Origin: Caldicellulosiruptor naganoensis | Lineage (GTDB): Bacteria > Bacillota > Thermoanaerobacteria > Caldicellulosiruptorales > Caldicellulosiruptoraceae | DNA: 64,000 nucleotides | Assembly (NCBI RefSeq): GCF_026914285.1 | Contig: NZ_CP113864.1 | Location: 1,085,001 to 1,149,000, forward strand | Reading direction: 5' to 3' | Shown here: positions 1 through 10,643 of the stretch, piece by piece | Numbering within the stretch: position 1 is the first letter of the stretch | Layout: the number at the start of each line of letters is the position of its first letter | Position numbers and translations under genes: made by a program | The notes under the pieces: model-generated | Told to the model about the DNA's origin: nothing | Databases searched by the model: none | What the model saw: the letters and a program-made list of their open reading frames with translations, nothing else

Positions 1-1497
<1,497 letters not shown>

Positions 1498-1555
1498 ATA
1501 GCGCCTTACCCTATTCACTTGCGAGGCTGCTGAAAAAAGGTAAGAAGAAGCAAAC

Positions 1556-1676
<121 letters not shown>

Positions 1677-1679
1677 TGT

Positions 1680-2182
1680 TTGTTTTATTTTTTGTGTAAA
1701 TGTTATATTTTTAACAATACCTATCTTCCATCTAATATATTTGTACTTATGTCAGTATAAAAAAGCTTTTATATATGTTAATACAGGTCCTTAGAGGCCA
1801 TGTCAGAAACTTTACGTCGAATAAGAACTTGTTTACGTTTATGATAGCTCTTAAAAGGACTTATTGTGTAACATCTTAGACAAGATGATATTCAGCAGAG
1901 ATTTTCATTACAAAATTCAGATAGAATTCTATATTACGTTCAATAAACTTATGGAGAGTATCTTTATTCTCTTTCGTTGACTCTTCTGTTAATCTATTCC
2001 AATCTACTGCTTATTACTCCTGCTATAAATTAAGCGTTCTGAGATACAAAAAAGTTCAAAGTGATTTGGATTACAAAAATATTAAGAAATCTTGTAAATT
2101 TGCTTACCAGTATTGATACCCTTTTTTTGATAGGGTATGATTATAATTAGAAAGACAGACATTATGTAAAGGATGAACGAAA
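1680..2182. other. AT-rich intergenic region, no supported gene
   Basis: About 500 bp between the rRNA operon and the first protein gene. No reading frame with a ribosome binding site is visible on either strand. A 45-codon open stretch on the minus strand (about 2012 to 1876) is flanked by stops and matches nothing I recognise; it may be a remnant of a lost mobile gene. A weak promoter for the next gene probably lies at 2110-2160. Confidence 0.5.
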
Positions 2183-3031
2183 ATGCTTAGGAGAATGATA
2201 GCAAAGGCCCTGATATTACTTATAATTTCATTGATAATAGCCCTTATTATCGAAAGCTTGTTTATGACAGCAAGTGCAAAAAATTTAAATAAATTGCCGG
2301 CTTCAGTTCAAAAAGCGTCAAAATCTGTAAAGCAAAATATACAAAAAGAATTGGTTTTCCAGCAGCAGGTGGATTTGAACTCAGACTCGCAGGTAGATAC
2401 AATAAGCGTTTGGCTGGATAAAAGCCAGAAAAAGTATGTGTTGAGTGTAAACAGTGCCTTTTATCAACCAAAAGAAAATATTTTACAGGTAATTGGAACT
2501 GAAATAGTAGATATAGACAGCAGTGATCAATACAAAGAAGTTCTGTTTCATTATAAGTCAAATAAGGGTGAAAAGTATGTGATATTAGATTATCATAAAG
2601 GTAAAGCGCTCAAAGAACTTCTTAGCTCAGATTCAAAACCGCTCATTTTTGGAAATAAAGAAGTTATCGTTGAAGTAAATATGGACTTTTGGATAAAAAG
2701 AGAAATATATGTCTTAAGCCAGACACTTTCTGGTGTACGGACCTTAAAACTTACTCCACAAGAGTTGTACAATGTTGGTGTTTTTGCATATGTTAAAAAA
2801 CCCTTTGTTTTGTACTCTTATAGAGACCAAAAAAGCAGCAAACTAACAATTACAAGAAAGGGAGAAAAGATAGAAATAGTAGGGTGCGACACATCTAATT
2901 GGTTCAAAGATCAATCGAAGAAGAACAATAAACTTTACGATTGGTACCTTATAAAAACAGAAAAAGGCTTACAAGGCTGGGCAATGCTCAAAGATTTTAT
3001 GAACTACATTGAGATTATAAAGACTCAATAG
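2183..3031 (+). CDS. Secreted or membrane-anchored protein with C-terminal SH3-like domain
   Basis: 282 residues. Residues 1-33 are a basic start followed by a long hydrophobic run (ALILLIISLIIALIIESLF) ending near ASA, so this is an exported or N-terminally anchored protein. The middle part has a repeated beta-rich character. Residues about 205-275 (YSYRDQKSSKLTITRKGEKI ... GLQGWAMLKDF) resemble a bacterial SH3 domain, which in this phylum often binds cell wall; the GxxGWA element is typical. The start ATG follows AGGATGAACGAAA. It is monocistronic and ends at a strong terminator. The exact function is not recognised. Confidence 0.7.
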   Translation: MLRRMIAKALILLIISLIIALIIESLFMTASAKNLNKLPASVQKASKSVKQNIQKELVFQQQVDLNSDSQVDTISVWLDKSQKKYVLSVNSAFYQPKENILQVIGTEIVDIDSSDQYKEVLFHYKSNKGEKYVILDYHKGKALKELLSSDSKPLIFGNKEVIVEVNMDFWIKREIYVLSQTLSGVRTLKLTPQELYNVGVFAYVKKPFVLYSYRDQKSSKLTITRKGEKIEIVGCDTSNWFKDQSKKNNKLYDWYLIKTEKGLQGWAMLKDFMNYIEIIKTQ

Positions 3032-3060
3032 AAAGTGAGAAAGTAAAATATTTTTAATAA

Positions 3061-3096
3061 GGCCATTCGATTGTAAGAATGGTCTTTTTATTTTTT
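3061..3096 (+). terminator. Intrinsic terminator after the SH3-like gene
   Basis: GGCCATTC (3061-3068) pairs with GAATGGTC (3077-3084) and is followed by TTTTTATTTTTT. It separates the upstream gene from aroK, whose own -10 box (TATAAT, 3116-3121) lies just downstream. Confidence 0.85.
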
Positions 3097-3174
3097 CAAT
3101 ATAAAGATTTTATGGTATAATAAATACAAACTTTCACACTATACGGCTTATTAAAAAAGGAAAGGTATATTAAA

Positions 3175-3693
3175 ATGAAGAACATTGTCCTAACAGGATT
3201 TATGGGAAGTGGCAAGACAACCATAGGGAGATTAATTGCAGAAAAATTGAAGATTGATCTTGTTGACACCGACTCTGAGATAATAAAAGAGTTTGGGCTG
3301 ACAATTGACCAGATATTCGAAATACATGGCGAGAAAAAATTTAGAGAATGCGAAAAAAGAGTTATTGAAAGAGTTTCAAAGCTTGAAAACGTTGTTATAT
3401 CAACAGGTGGAGGAGTTGTTTTGGATCCTGAAAATGTAAGACTTTTAAGAAAAAATGGAGTCATTTATTTTTTGTACGCATCTCCTGAAAGTATTCTAAA
3501 AAGGTTAAAAGATGATAACACAAGACCGCTTCTGAAAAATGGTGACAAACTTAGCAACATTATAAGACTTATGAACCTGAGAATGCCGTTTTATAAGAAC
3601 TGTGATTTTGAGATAAACACAGATATCTTAAGTCCTGATCTTGTAGCTGAGAAGATAATTTCAATCCATATGGCAAAGGAGAGTTGGAAATGA
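3175..3693 (+). CDS. aroK: Shikimate kinase
   Basis: 172 residues, the normal length for the family. Phosphorylates shikimate with ATP, step five of the chorismate pathway that feeds the trp operon downstream. The Walker A motif GFMGSGKTT is at residues 8-16, the D-x-D of the shikimate site is in LVDTDSEI (about 30-37), and GGG in STGGGVV (about 82) is the conserved substrate-binding loop. A good Shine-Dalgarno (AAAGGAAAGG) precedes the ATG. The stop overlaps the start of the next gene, so aroK, the AP-endonuclease-like gene and aroQ are translationally coupled. Confidence 0.95.
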   Translation: MKNIVLTGFMGSGKTTIGRLIAEKLKIDLVDTDSEIIKEFGLTIDQIFEIHGEKKFRECEKRVIERVSKLENVVISTGGGVVLDPENVRLLRKNGVIYFLYASPESILKRLKDDNTRPLLKNGDKLSNIIRLMNLRMPFYKNCDFEINTDILSPDLVAEKIISIHMAKESWK

Positions 3694-4562
3694 CAAGGTT
3701 TGGGCCTGCAGGTAACTCCCAGAGCTTTTACGATGCAGGATACAAGTCCAGTGTTGAAGCACCAAAGTGGCTTCATTCTATAGGGCTTTCAGCTTATGAA
3801 TATCAATGCAATAAGGGTGTAAACATTTCAAAGGAGAAAGCAAGGCAAATAGGAGAAGAAGCCAAAAAGTATGATATACTTATATCTATTCATGCTCCTT
3901 ATTATATAAACCTTGGCAGTCAAGAGGAAGAAAAATTGCAAAAGTCAAAAGAATATATTTATGAATGTGTTGAAATTGCAAAAGAAATGAAAGCTGAGCG
4001 GATTGTGTTTCATCCTGGTTCTTGTGCAAAGGTTGACAGAAAACTTGCTTTTGAGACAGCCAAAAAAGCTATACTTGAGGTTGTAAATGTAGTCAAGGAA
4101 ATGAAAGCAGAAGGAATTTTTTTGTGTCCTGAGACAATGGGTAAGAAAAACAACCTTGGAAGTGTGGATGAGATAATAGAAATATGCAAGTTGGACGAAA
4201 TTCTTCTTCCGACAGTTGACTTTGGACATATAAATGCATTTACTGGTGGGAGTTTAAAGACTAAAGAAGATTTTGTGATTCTTTTGAAAAAATTTATTGA
4301 CCAGCTTGGATATGAAAGAATGAAAAGATTTCACAGCCATTTTAGCAGAATTGAATACACATCACAAGGAGAAAAGAAACACTGGAACTATGAAGACAAA
4401 CAATATGAACCTGACTTTGAACCTTTGGCCGAAGCCCTTGTTGAGCTAAAGCTTGAGCCTGTTATTATCTGTGAGTCAAAAGATTATATGAGTGAAGATG
4501 CAATTGTGCTAAAGAAGATATACCTGGAAATATTAGAAAAGAGGATGGGAGAAATAAAATGA
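3690..4562 (+). CDS. AP endonuclease 2 family (Nfo/EndoIV-like) TIM-barrel protein
   Basis: 290 residues. The fold family cleaves abasic sites in DNA using a trinuclear Zn centre, or isomerises sugars. Metal-ligand-like residues are visible in order: H in SIHAPYY, H and E-like positions in RIVFHPGS and LCPETMG, D and H in TVDFGHINA, H in FHSHFS, and E in IICESKD. These fit the EndoIV-type pattern. I chose ATG 3690 rather than the upstream TTG 3684 because AGGAG at 3677-3681 gives an 8-nt spacer. The ATG overlaps the aroK stop. Its place between aroK and aroQ is odd for a repair enzyme, so a role in metabolism cannot be excluded. Confidence 0.8.
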   Translation: MTRFGPAGNSQSFYDAGYKSSVEAPKWLHSIGLSAYEYQCNKGVNISKEKARQIGEEAKKYDILISIHAPYYINLGSQEEEKLQKSKEYIYECVEIAKEMKAERIVFHPGSCAKVDRKLAFETAKKAILEVVNVVKEMKAEGIFLCPETMGKKNNLGSVDEIIEICKLDEILLPTVDFGHINAFTGGSLKTKEDFVILLKKFIDQLGYERMKRFHSHFSRIEYTSQGEKKHWNYEDKQYEPDFEPLAEALVELKLEPVIICESKDYMSEDAIVLKKIYLEILEKRMGEIK

Positions 4563-5005
4563 AAAAGATTTTGATTATAAATGGACCTAATCTTAACCTT
4601 TTGGGTGTTAGAGAGAAAAATATATATGGCACAACAACTTATAATGAACTATTAGAAATAATATCGAAAAAAGCGAGTGAACTCGGGTTAGATGTCCTTT
4701 TTTTTCAATCAAATCATGAAGGTGAAATAATAGATAGAATCCACAGAGCACTTGAGGAGAATATAGAAGGTATAATTATCAACCCAGGTGCCTACACTCA
4801 TTATAGTTATGCTATACACGATGCAATAAAGGCCGTCAACCTTCCAACCATTGAAGTTCATATTTCCAATATTCACGCAAGAGAAGAGTTCAGAAAAAGA
4901 AGTGTAATTGCACCCGCATGTATAGGGCAAATTTCAGGCTTTGGTATCAAGAGCTATATAATTGCACTGTATGCGCTAAAAGAGATTTTAAATCGAGACA
5001 ACTAA
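4559..5005 (+). CDS. aroQ: 3-dehydroquinate dehydratase, type II
   Basis: 148 residues. Dehydrates 3-dehydroquinate to 3-dehydroshikimate, step three of the shikimate pathway. The N-terminus IINGPNLNLLGVRE is the family signature, the catalytic Tyr is in NIYGTTTY, NPGAYTHYSYA (about 77-87) binds substrate, and EVHISNIHAREEFR holds the catalytic His region. The ATG overlaps the preceding TGA (ATGA at 4559), indicating coupling. Together with aroK it forms a small shikimate unit upstream of trp. Confidence 0.95.
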   Translation: MKKILIINGPNLNLLGVREKNIYGTTTYNELLEIISKKASELGLDVLFFQSNHEGEIIDRIHRALEENIEGIIINPGAYTHYSYAIHDAIKAVNLPTIEVHISNIHAREEFRKRSVIAPACIGQISGFGIKSYIIALYALKEILNRDN

Positions 5006-5028
5006 AATACAAAGGTGAGGGATATTAA

Positions 5029-6093
5029 GTGATTGATAACAGAATTGAAAAACTTTTCGATAAAGATGAAAAAATTGAGGCAGTATTTGTATCAAAAAAA
5101 GAGAATGTTAGATATCTTAGCAACTTCAAAGGGGATGAGAGTTTTTTACTACTTACAAGAAATGGGAAAAGATATCTTCTCACAGATTTCAGATATATAG
5201 AGCAAGCTAAAAAAGAAACGTGTGGATTTGAGATTATTGACTATAAAGGAAAGCTTTTTGAAACTGTTTTGGATATACTCTCTCAAAATCAGATAGACTC
5301 ACTTTATTTTGAGGGGTACAACCTCACCTATTCAACATTTTCTGAGATGAAAGAAAAAATAGGTGAAAAAATCTATCCTCTTTCCTTTAGCATTGATGAA
5401 ATAAGAGCTCTTAAAGATGAAGATGAAATTGAGCTTATAAAAAGAGCTGTTGAAATTACAGATAAAGCTTTTGAACATATTCTGAATTTTATAAAACCGG
5501 GTGTTACAGAAAACGAAATTGTTGCAGAGCTTAACTATTTTATATTAAAAAATGGTGCAAAAGGGTTTTCATTTGAGCCCATTGTTGCATCTGGAAAGAG
5601 AAGTTCACTCCCACACGGTACAGCTACAAATAAAAAGATAGAATATAGGGATGCAGTGATAATAGATTTTGGTTGCATATATGACGGTTACATGTCAGAT
5701 ATGACAAGAACAATATTTGTTGGTAGTCCTGATGATACTATGATTCGCATATACAATATTGTAAAAGAAGCACAGCAAAAAGCAGAAGAATTTATAACTG
5801 AGGGACTCAAATGCCTTGAGGTAGATAAAATTGCTCGAGATTATATAGGATGTTTTGGCTACATGGAAAGGTTTGGGCACTCATTGGGACATGGAGTTGG
5901 CCTTGAGATACATGAGCTTCCAAGGCTTTCGCCAAAGTCAGAGACAATTTTAGAAGAAAATATGATTGTAACAGTTGAGCCAGGCATTTATATTGAAGAC
6001 TTGGGTGGTGTGAGAATAGAAGATATGGTAGTTGTAAAGAAAGACGGGTGTAAGGTTTTGACAAGCTCTACAAAAGAGTTGATAATTCTCTAA
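5029..6093 (+). CDS. Xaa-Pro aminopeptidase / M24 family peptidase
   Basis: 354 residues, the usual size for bacterial PepQ/PepP-like M24 peptidases that remove residues next to proline using two metal ions. The N-terminal creatinase-like domain (about 1-125) precedes the pita-bread domain. Metal ligands are visible: D in IIDFGC and D in YMSDMTRT, H in GHSLGHGVGLEIHE, E in VTVEPGIYI and E in GVRIEDM. The start is GTG 5029 with GAGGG about 7 nt upstream. It closes the aro cluster and is followed by the trp promoter. Confidence 0.92.
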   Translation: MIDNRIEKLFDKDEKIEAVFVSKKENVRYLSNFKGDESFLLLTRNGKRYLLTDFRYIEQAKKETCGFEIIDYKGKLFETVLDILSQNQIDSLYFEGYNLTYSTFSEMKEKIGEKIYPLSFSIDEIRALKDEDEIELIKRAVEITDKAFEHILNFIKPGVTENEIVAELNYFILKNGAKGFSFEPIVASGKRSSLPHGTATNKKIEYRDAVIIDFGCIYDGYMSDMTRTIFVGSPDDTMIRIYNIVKEAQQKAEEFITEGLKCLEVDKIARDYIGCFGYMERFGHSLGHGVGLEIHELPRLSPKSETILEENMIVTVEPGIYIEDLGGVRIEDMVVVKKDGCKVLTSSTKELIIL

Positions 6094-6125
6094 GTTACAA
6101 TTTTTCGATTTTCCAGAGTTTCCCA

Positions 6126-6154
6126 TTGCAAGATTTTAGATTTTTTGATATACT
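6126..6154 (+). promoter_or_regulatory. Predicted trp operon promoter
   Basis: TTGCAA (6126-6131), a 17-bp spacer and TATACT (6149-6154). Transcription would start near 6161, giving a leader of about 120 nt before trpE that contains the triplet array. Confidence 0.6.
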
Positions 6155-6244
6155 GAAATTAACTGGAGTTAGGTGAGAAAGATCTTATAGATAAAGTATA
6201 AAATTACACAAGGAATAGAAAAAGCAGAGTTTTTAAATTAAGAT

Positions 6245-6287
6245 GAGACGAGACGAGATGAGAATAGAAGAGAGGAGAGGAGATGAG
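6245..6287 (+). promoter_or_regulatory. TRAP (MtrB) binding site: nine (G/T)AG triplets at 5-nt spacing
   Basis: GAG or TAG occurs at 6245, 6250, 6255, 6260, 6265 (TAG), 6270, 6275, 6280 and 6285, each separated by exactly two bases. AAG at 6240 could be a tenth. TRAP of Bacillus is known to wrap RNA carrying 9-11 such triplets when loaded with tryptophan. The array also contains the trpE Shine-Dalgarno (GGAG at 6274-6277) and overlaps its ATG at 6283, so binding would also block translation. The mtrB gene is not in this window. Confidence 0.88.
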
Positions 6288-6342
6288 CTACAAGATGAAG
6301 AAGGCGGCATACGTGCGCCCCGATAGCTCATCGGGGCTTTTT
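6282..6342 (+). terminator. trp attenuator: intrinsic terminator and competing antiterminator
   Basis: Terminator: GCCCCGAT (6317-6324) pairs with ATCGGGGC (6330-6337) over a 5-nt loop, followed by TTTTT (6338-6342). Antiterminator: GATGAGCTA (6282-6290) is a perfect 9-bp complement of TAGCTCATC (6324-6332), which overlaps the terminator loop and 3' arm. The antiterminator 5' arm contains the last GAG triplet, so bound TRAP would free the terminator. The hairpin lies inside the trpE reading frame. Confidence 0.85.
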
Positions 6343-7662
6343 CGTTATCAAGGTGCAGTTTATAATATTCCTTTCTTTGAGGAATATTCCAACAATTCAA
6401 TAGACATATCTCATATTGATTTTGAGTCAATAAAAGAAGATTACTTTTACTTCGAAAGTTCTCAAATAGTAGCATTCTGTTATGATATTCTTTTGTCCAT
6501 TAAGGTGTTTGGAAACAGAATTGAATTTGAAGATAGTTCTACTAAAATAATTGAGTACAAAGAAGTTTTAGAAAAGACCAATAACATCTTAATGCATCTT
6601 ATTGAAAAGAATGCCTTCATTACAACACGGTTTAATTACCATGCCATAAATTTAATAGAAGATATTTACTCTACTGATGAGCCATATATCGTATTCACTG
6701 TATACAAAAAGAATTTTTTGGTTGACAAAATCTCAGGGATTAGCAAAGTAGTTATTCCTAAAGGGCTTGAATTCAAAGGCAAAGACTTTGTCAAATTTAA
6801 TAAAAATACCAAAAAAGTAACAAGTAGAGTTTTGTACAACACACCAAAAGATTACTACATCAGCATAGTCAAACAAGCAAAAGAGGATATAAGAAATGGA
6901 GAAATTTTTCAGATTGTACTGTCTCAAGTGATAAAGATAAAAAGCGATATTTCAACAAACCAGCTCTTTTACAAAATGAAAGAAAAGAATCCGTCTGAGT
7001 ATTCTATTGTAATAAATACCAAAGATGAGCAGATTGTTTGTTTTTCACCAGAGACGCTGATTAAAAAGGAGAAAAACATTGTAAAGACATTTCCTATTGC
7101 TGGCACATACAGAATCAATGATGGTGATGATGTTGGACAAAAGAAGATAGAAATATTAAAAGACAAGAAAGAAATCAGTGAACACGTCATGCTTGTAGAT
7201 CTGGCCAGAAATGATTTGGGAAGAATCTCAAAGGCCGGCACGGTAAAGGTAGAAGAGTATCTACAAATAAAAAAGCTTTATAACCTCATACACATCTACT
7301 CAGTTGTCACAGGTGAGCTGGAAGAGAAAAATCTTATAAAAGCAATACTTTCAGTGTTTCCGGCAGGAACACTTACAGGTGCACCAAAGGTAAGAGCTAT
7401 GCAACTTATAGAAAAATATGAAAGTCAAAGACGGGGACTTTATGGGGGAGCAATAGGTTATATTTATAAAGACTCCCTTGACTTGGCAATTGCAATCAGA
7501 ATGGCCATAAAAGACAAAAAAGAAAATACTTTCCTTCTTCAGAGCGGAGCTGGAATTGTTAATCTTTCTATTCCTGAGAATGAATATCAAGAGTGTTTAA
7601 CGAAGCTGAGAGCCTTTTTGAAAATTATGGAGGTGGATGAGAATGATATTGTTAATAGATAA
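6283..7662 (+). CDS. trpE: Anthranilate synthase component I
   Basis: 459 residues. Converts chorismate plus ammonia (from TrpG) to anthranilate. The C-terminal chorismate-binding core is complete: IFQIVLSQV, SYE-like NPSEYSIV, PIAGTYR, DLARNDLGR, FPAGTLTGAPKVRAMQ and LQSGAGIV. The N-terminal regulatory half is short and divergent; the usual Trp-binding segment with PVS is not obvious. The first 20 codons include the attenuator hairpin (RPDSSSGLF). ATG 6283 has AGGAG 5 nt upstream; ATG 6295 in the same frame is the alternative. No start codon with a plausible site lies downstream of the hairpin. First gene of trpEGDCFBA. Confidence 0.93.
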   Translation: MSYKMKKAAYVRPDSSSGLFRYQGAVYNIPFFEEYSNNSIDISHIDFESIKEDYFYFESSQIVAFCYDILLSIKVFGNRIEFEDSSTKIIEYKEVLEKTNNILMHLIEKNAFITTRFNYHAINLIEDIYSTDEPYIVFTVYKKNFLVDKISGISKVVIPKGLEFKGKDFVKFNKNTKKVTSRVLYNTPKDYYISIVKQAKEDIRNGEIFQIVLSQVIKIKSDISTNQLFYKMKEKNPSEYSIVINTKDEQIVCFSPETLIKKEKNIVKTFPIAGTYRINDGDDVGQKKIEILKDKKEISEHVMLVDLARNDLGRISKAGTVKVEEYLQIKKLYNLIHIYSVVTGELEEKNLIKAILSVFPAGTLTGAPKVRAMQLIEKYESQRRGLYGGAIGYIYKDSLDLAIAIRMAIKDKKENTFLLQSGAGIVNLSIPENEYQECLTKLRAFLKIMEVDENDIVNR

Positions 7663-8254
7663 CTACGATTCATTTACATTCAATATTTATCAGATGATTG
7701 CAAGCAAAACTCAGGTAGTAGTTTTTAGAAACGACAAGGTTACAATTGACACCATACAAAAACTAAGCCCTGCAGGAATAATAATCTCACCTGGGCCAGG
7801 AAGTCCCAAAGATGCAGGTATTTCATCAGAGGTAGTAAAGAAGTTCGCGGGGGTAGTCCCAATATTGGGGGTATGTTTGGGACATCAGGTGATAGGCGAA
7901 TGTTTTGGAGCAAGAGTTGTGCATGCAAAATCTATATACCATGGAATGAGGTCTCGAGTAGACTTATTAGAAGCAGGTAAAAGAAGTCCACTTTACAAAG
8001 GTGTGCCAGACAGGTTCTTTGCAGGCAGATACCATTCTTTGGTTGTAGAAAAGACAGCATCATTGCAGGGACTCAAAATAGCCGCAGTAAGTGAAGATGA
8101 CGAGGTTATGTCAATTTTAAATGATGAGCTAAAAATATATGGAATTCAATTTCACCCTGAATCAATATTGACACCTGATGGGGAAAAGATATTACAGAAC
8201 TTTTTAGATTTGTGTTATGGGCAGGTGAAAGAAGATGCTCAAAGAGGCGCTTGA
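7643..8254 (+). CDS. trpG: Anthranilate synthase component II (glutamine amidotransferase)
   Basis: 203 residues. Class I glutamine amidotransferase delivering ammonia to TrpE. Visible: [13 protein letters not shown] at the N-terminus, the oxyanion segment SPGPGSP, the nucleophile elbow GVCLGHQ with catalytic Cys, and the His-Glu pair in IQFHPES. ATG 7643 is preferred over ATG 7637 because GGAGG (7629-7633) then sits 9 nt upstream. It overlaps the end of trpE by 20 nt. Confidence 0.95.
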   Translation: MILLIDNYDSFTFNIYQMIASKTQVVVFRNDKVTIDTIQKLSPAGIIISPGPGSPKDAGISSEVVKKFAGVVPILGVCLGHQVIGECFGARVVHAKSIYHGMRSRVDLLEAGKRSPLYKGVPDRFFAGRYHSLVVEKTASLQGLKIAAVSEDDEVMSILNDELKIYGIQFHPESILTPDGEKILQNFLDLCYGQVKEDAQRGA

Positions 8255-9245
8255 GGTTATAACAGCAAAAAAAGATTTGGATTATGTCCAAGTAAAAAGA
8301 CTTTTGGAAAGCATACTTGATGGCGAGCTTGATGAGATAAAGTTTGGAGCTTTTTTGGCAGCACTCAAAACAAAGGGGGAAACAAAAGAAGAAATTTCTG
8401 CTTTTGTCGACGCATTTTATGAAAAGGCTCAAAAGATTGAATATAGTCACCCAAAAACCATAGACACATGCGGCACTGGTGGAGATGGCAAAGGTACATT
8501 CAATATTTCAACTGCAAGTGCGATAGTTCTTAGCTGCTTTGATTTAAAGGTTGCAAAACATGGTAACAGAAGTATTACGAGCAACTCTGGCTCTGCAGAC
8601 ATCTTAGAGAATTTGGGAATAGATATTCAGGCATCAGCTCAAAAGATTTTAGAAGGCTTAGAAAGGCTTAATTTTGCATTTTTATTTGCACCCGTGTACC
8701 ATCCAGCAATAAAAAAGGTAGCAAATGTGAGAAAGTCGCTTGGTATAAGAACAGTTTTTAACATCTTAGGTCCGCTTTTGAACCCTGTAAGTTTGAACTA
8801 TCAAGTTGTTGGTGCTTTTGATTGTGAAGCACAGGAAAAGATAGCTTCTGTTTTGAAAGGAAGAAGAAAAAGAGCGGCCGTTGTCCACAGCCTTGATGGG
8901 CTTGATGAAATTTCGGTTTCACAAAAAACAAGAGTTTTAGAGTTGCAAGGTGATAATGTCAAAGAATACTACATAGACCCAAAAGAGTATGGTATAGAGT
9001 ACACACTTGATGATATTAAAGGATATACCCCGCAAGAGAATGCAAAAATTCTGATGAGTATTTTAAATGGCGAGGTTTCTGCTTATTATTGGGCAGTTGT
9101 TCTAAATTCTGCTTTTGCTCTTTATATTGCCGAGGTTGCAAATGATATTGAAGAAGGTATTGCTTTGTGCCAAAGTGCAATAAAAAAAGGTGATGCTATG
9201 TTAAAGCTTAAAGATTTGCAACAACACTATAAAGTGGGGGCTTAA
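8235..9245 (+). CDS. trpD: Anthranilate phosphoribosyltransferase
   Basis: 336 residues, the family length. Transfers phosphoribose from PRPP to anthranilate. The PRPP-binding motif [16 protein letters not shown] (about 75-90), [15 protein letters not shown] and the anthranilate-side [20 protein letters not shown] are all intact. Starts 20 nt inside trpG, indicating translational coupling. Confidence 0.96.
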   Translation: MLKEALEVITAKKDLDYVQVKRLLESILDGELDEIKFGAFLAALKTKGETKEEISAFVDAFYEKAQKIEYSHPKTIDTCGTGGDGKGTFNISTASAIVLSCFDLKVAKHGNRSITSNSGSADILENLGIDIQASAQKILEGLERLNFAFLFAPVYHPAIKKVANVRKSLGIRTVFNILGPLLNPVSLNYQVVGAFDCEAQEKIASVLKGRRKRAAVVHSLDGLDEISVSQKTRVLELQGDNVKEYYIDPKEYGIEYTLDDIKGYTPQENAKILMSILNGEVSAYYWAVVLNSAFALYIAEVANDIEEGIALCQSAIKKGDAMLKLKDLQQHYKVGA

Positions 9246-9249
9246 AAAA

Positions 9250-10032
9250 GTGAGTGTACTTGAAAAGATATTAGATGTCAAGAAGAAAGAAGTCGAAAAG
9301 TGCAAACAATTAGTTCCAGTTACAAAAATGAAAAAATTAGCTATTGAAAAGTGCACTTCTACATCTTGCGAAAACAAGTTCAAGGAGATCTTTAAAAAAG
9401 AGAATTTTTGTATCATTGGTGAAATAAAGCGTGCATCTCCATCTGAAGGCATAATTTCTGAAAATGTTGATGTCAAAGAAATCGCAAAGCTTTATGAGAG
9501 CTTAGGGTTCTTTGCAATATCTGTGCTGACAGAAAAGAACTTTTTCAAGGGAACTGAACAGGACTTGATGGATGTCAAAAGTGCTACTTCTCTCCCTGTT
9601 TTGAGGAAGGATTTCATCATCGACATATGGCAACTGTACCAGACAAAAATAATCGGTGCAGATGCTGCTTTACTTATCACAAAAGCCTTGAGTGAGAAGC
9701 AGCTCAGCATTTTTATAAAGGTGTTAGAGATTCTTGACATTGTTCCTCTTGTTGAAGTTGAAAACGAATATGAGATTGAAAAAGCTTTAAATTGCGGGGC
9801 TAAATTGATAGGGATTAATAACAGAAATTTGGATGATTTAACAATTGACCTTAAAAAAACAGAAAGACTTTTGAAATATATTCCAAAAGATGTAGCAGTT
9901 ATAAGCGAAAGTGGGATAAAATCAAGAGAAGACTTTGAGTATATCCGTTCTTTGGGTGTGGATGGCTGTCTTATAGGAACATCCTTTATGAAGACTCAAA
10001 ATCCTGTTGAGATAATTGGTGAGAGAATATGA
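9250..10032 (+). CDS. trpC: Indole-3-glycerol phosphate synthase
   Basis: 260 residues. Ring-closing decarboxylation of CdRP to indole-3-glycerol phosphate on a TIM barrel. Catalytic Lys in GEIKRASPSEG, PVLRKDFI and the phosphate-binding loops IGINNRNLDDL and ISESGIKS are visible. GTG start four bases after the trpD stop. Confidence 0.95.
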   Translation: MSVLEKILDVKKKEVEKCKQLVPVTKMKKLAIEKCTSTSCENKFKEIFKKENFCIIGEIKRASPSEGIISENVDVKEIAKLYESLGFFAISVLTEKNFFKGTEQDLMDVKSATSLPVLRKDFIIDIWQLYQTKIIGADAALLITKALSEKQLSIFIKVLEILDIVPLVEVENEYEIEKALNCGAKLIGINNRNLDDLTIDLKKTERLLKYIPKDVAVISESGIKSREDFEYIRSLGVDGCLIGTSFMKTQNPVEIIGERI

Positions 10033-10643
10033 TAGTGAAGTTTTGCGGCATAAGAAGAGAAGAAGATGTTGAGTACTGCAACATCTTAAGTCCAACTATG
10101 ATAGGTTTGATCTTTGCCGACAGTCCAAGGAAAGTTGAAAAAGACACTGCAAAGAGACTGCTGGCTATGAAAAATCCTTCTATAAAATCGGTTGGAGTTT
10201 TCAAGAACCAAACTCTCAGCGAAGTCTTAAGTATAAGTAAAGATTTAAAACTTGACTTTATACAACTACATGGCAATGAAAGTATCGAGTTTATCACATA
10301 CTTAAAAAGCCAAGGTTTCAAGATTATTAAAGCAGTCGAGGTAGAGAAGGTAAATGACATTGAAAGATCAAAAATTTATAAGGACATAGTAGACTTTATC
10401 CTTCTTGACAGACCAAAGGGGAAGGAGATAGATATAGTTCAGCTTGCAAAAAATGCCGATTTTGATTTTATCGTTGCAGGTGGAATTACACCCGAAAATA
10501 TTGAAAAATATCTTGCGCTCAATCCTCTTGGGATTGATATCAGTTCAGGGATAGAGACAAATGGATTTAAGGATTTTAACAAAATGAAAACTATCATAGA
10601 AAAATTAACAAAATACAAGGTTGGTGAAGTTAAAAATGGATAA
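10029..10643 (+). CDS. trpF: Phosphoribosylanthranilate isomerase
   Basis: 204 residues. Amadori isomerisation of PRA to CdRP. Contains the catalytic Cys in [15 protein letters not shown], the LHGNE strand, a catalytic Asp in FILLDRPKG and the phosphate loops [10 protein letters not shown] and [10 protein letters not shown]. The ATG overlaps the trpC stop by 4 nt. Separate from trpC, not fused as in enteric bacteria. Confidence 0.95.
   Translation: MIVKFCGIRREEDVEYCNILSPTMIGLIFADSPRKVEKDTAKRLLAMKNPSIKSVGVFKNQTLSEVLSISKDLKLDFIQLHGNESIEFITYLKSQGFKIIKAVEVEKVNDIERSKIYKDIVDFILLDRPKGKEIDIVQLAKNADFDFIVAGGITPENIEKYLALNPLGIDISSGIETNGFKDFNKMKTIIEKLTKYKVGEVKNG

Noticed and set aside
1876-2012. Open stretch on the minus strand after the 5S gene, possibly a protein remnant
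   Set aside because: Only about 45 codons, flanked by stops, no start or ribosome binding site and no recognised similarity.
6100-6345. T-box or leader-peptide type attenuation for trp
   Set aside because: No T-box core sequence and no Trp-codon leader peptide; the triplet array with paired hairpins explains the region better.
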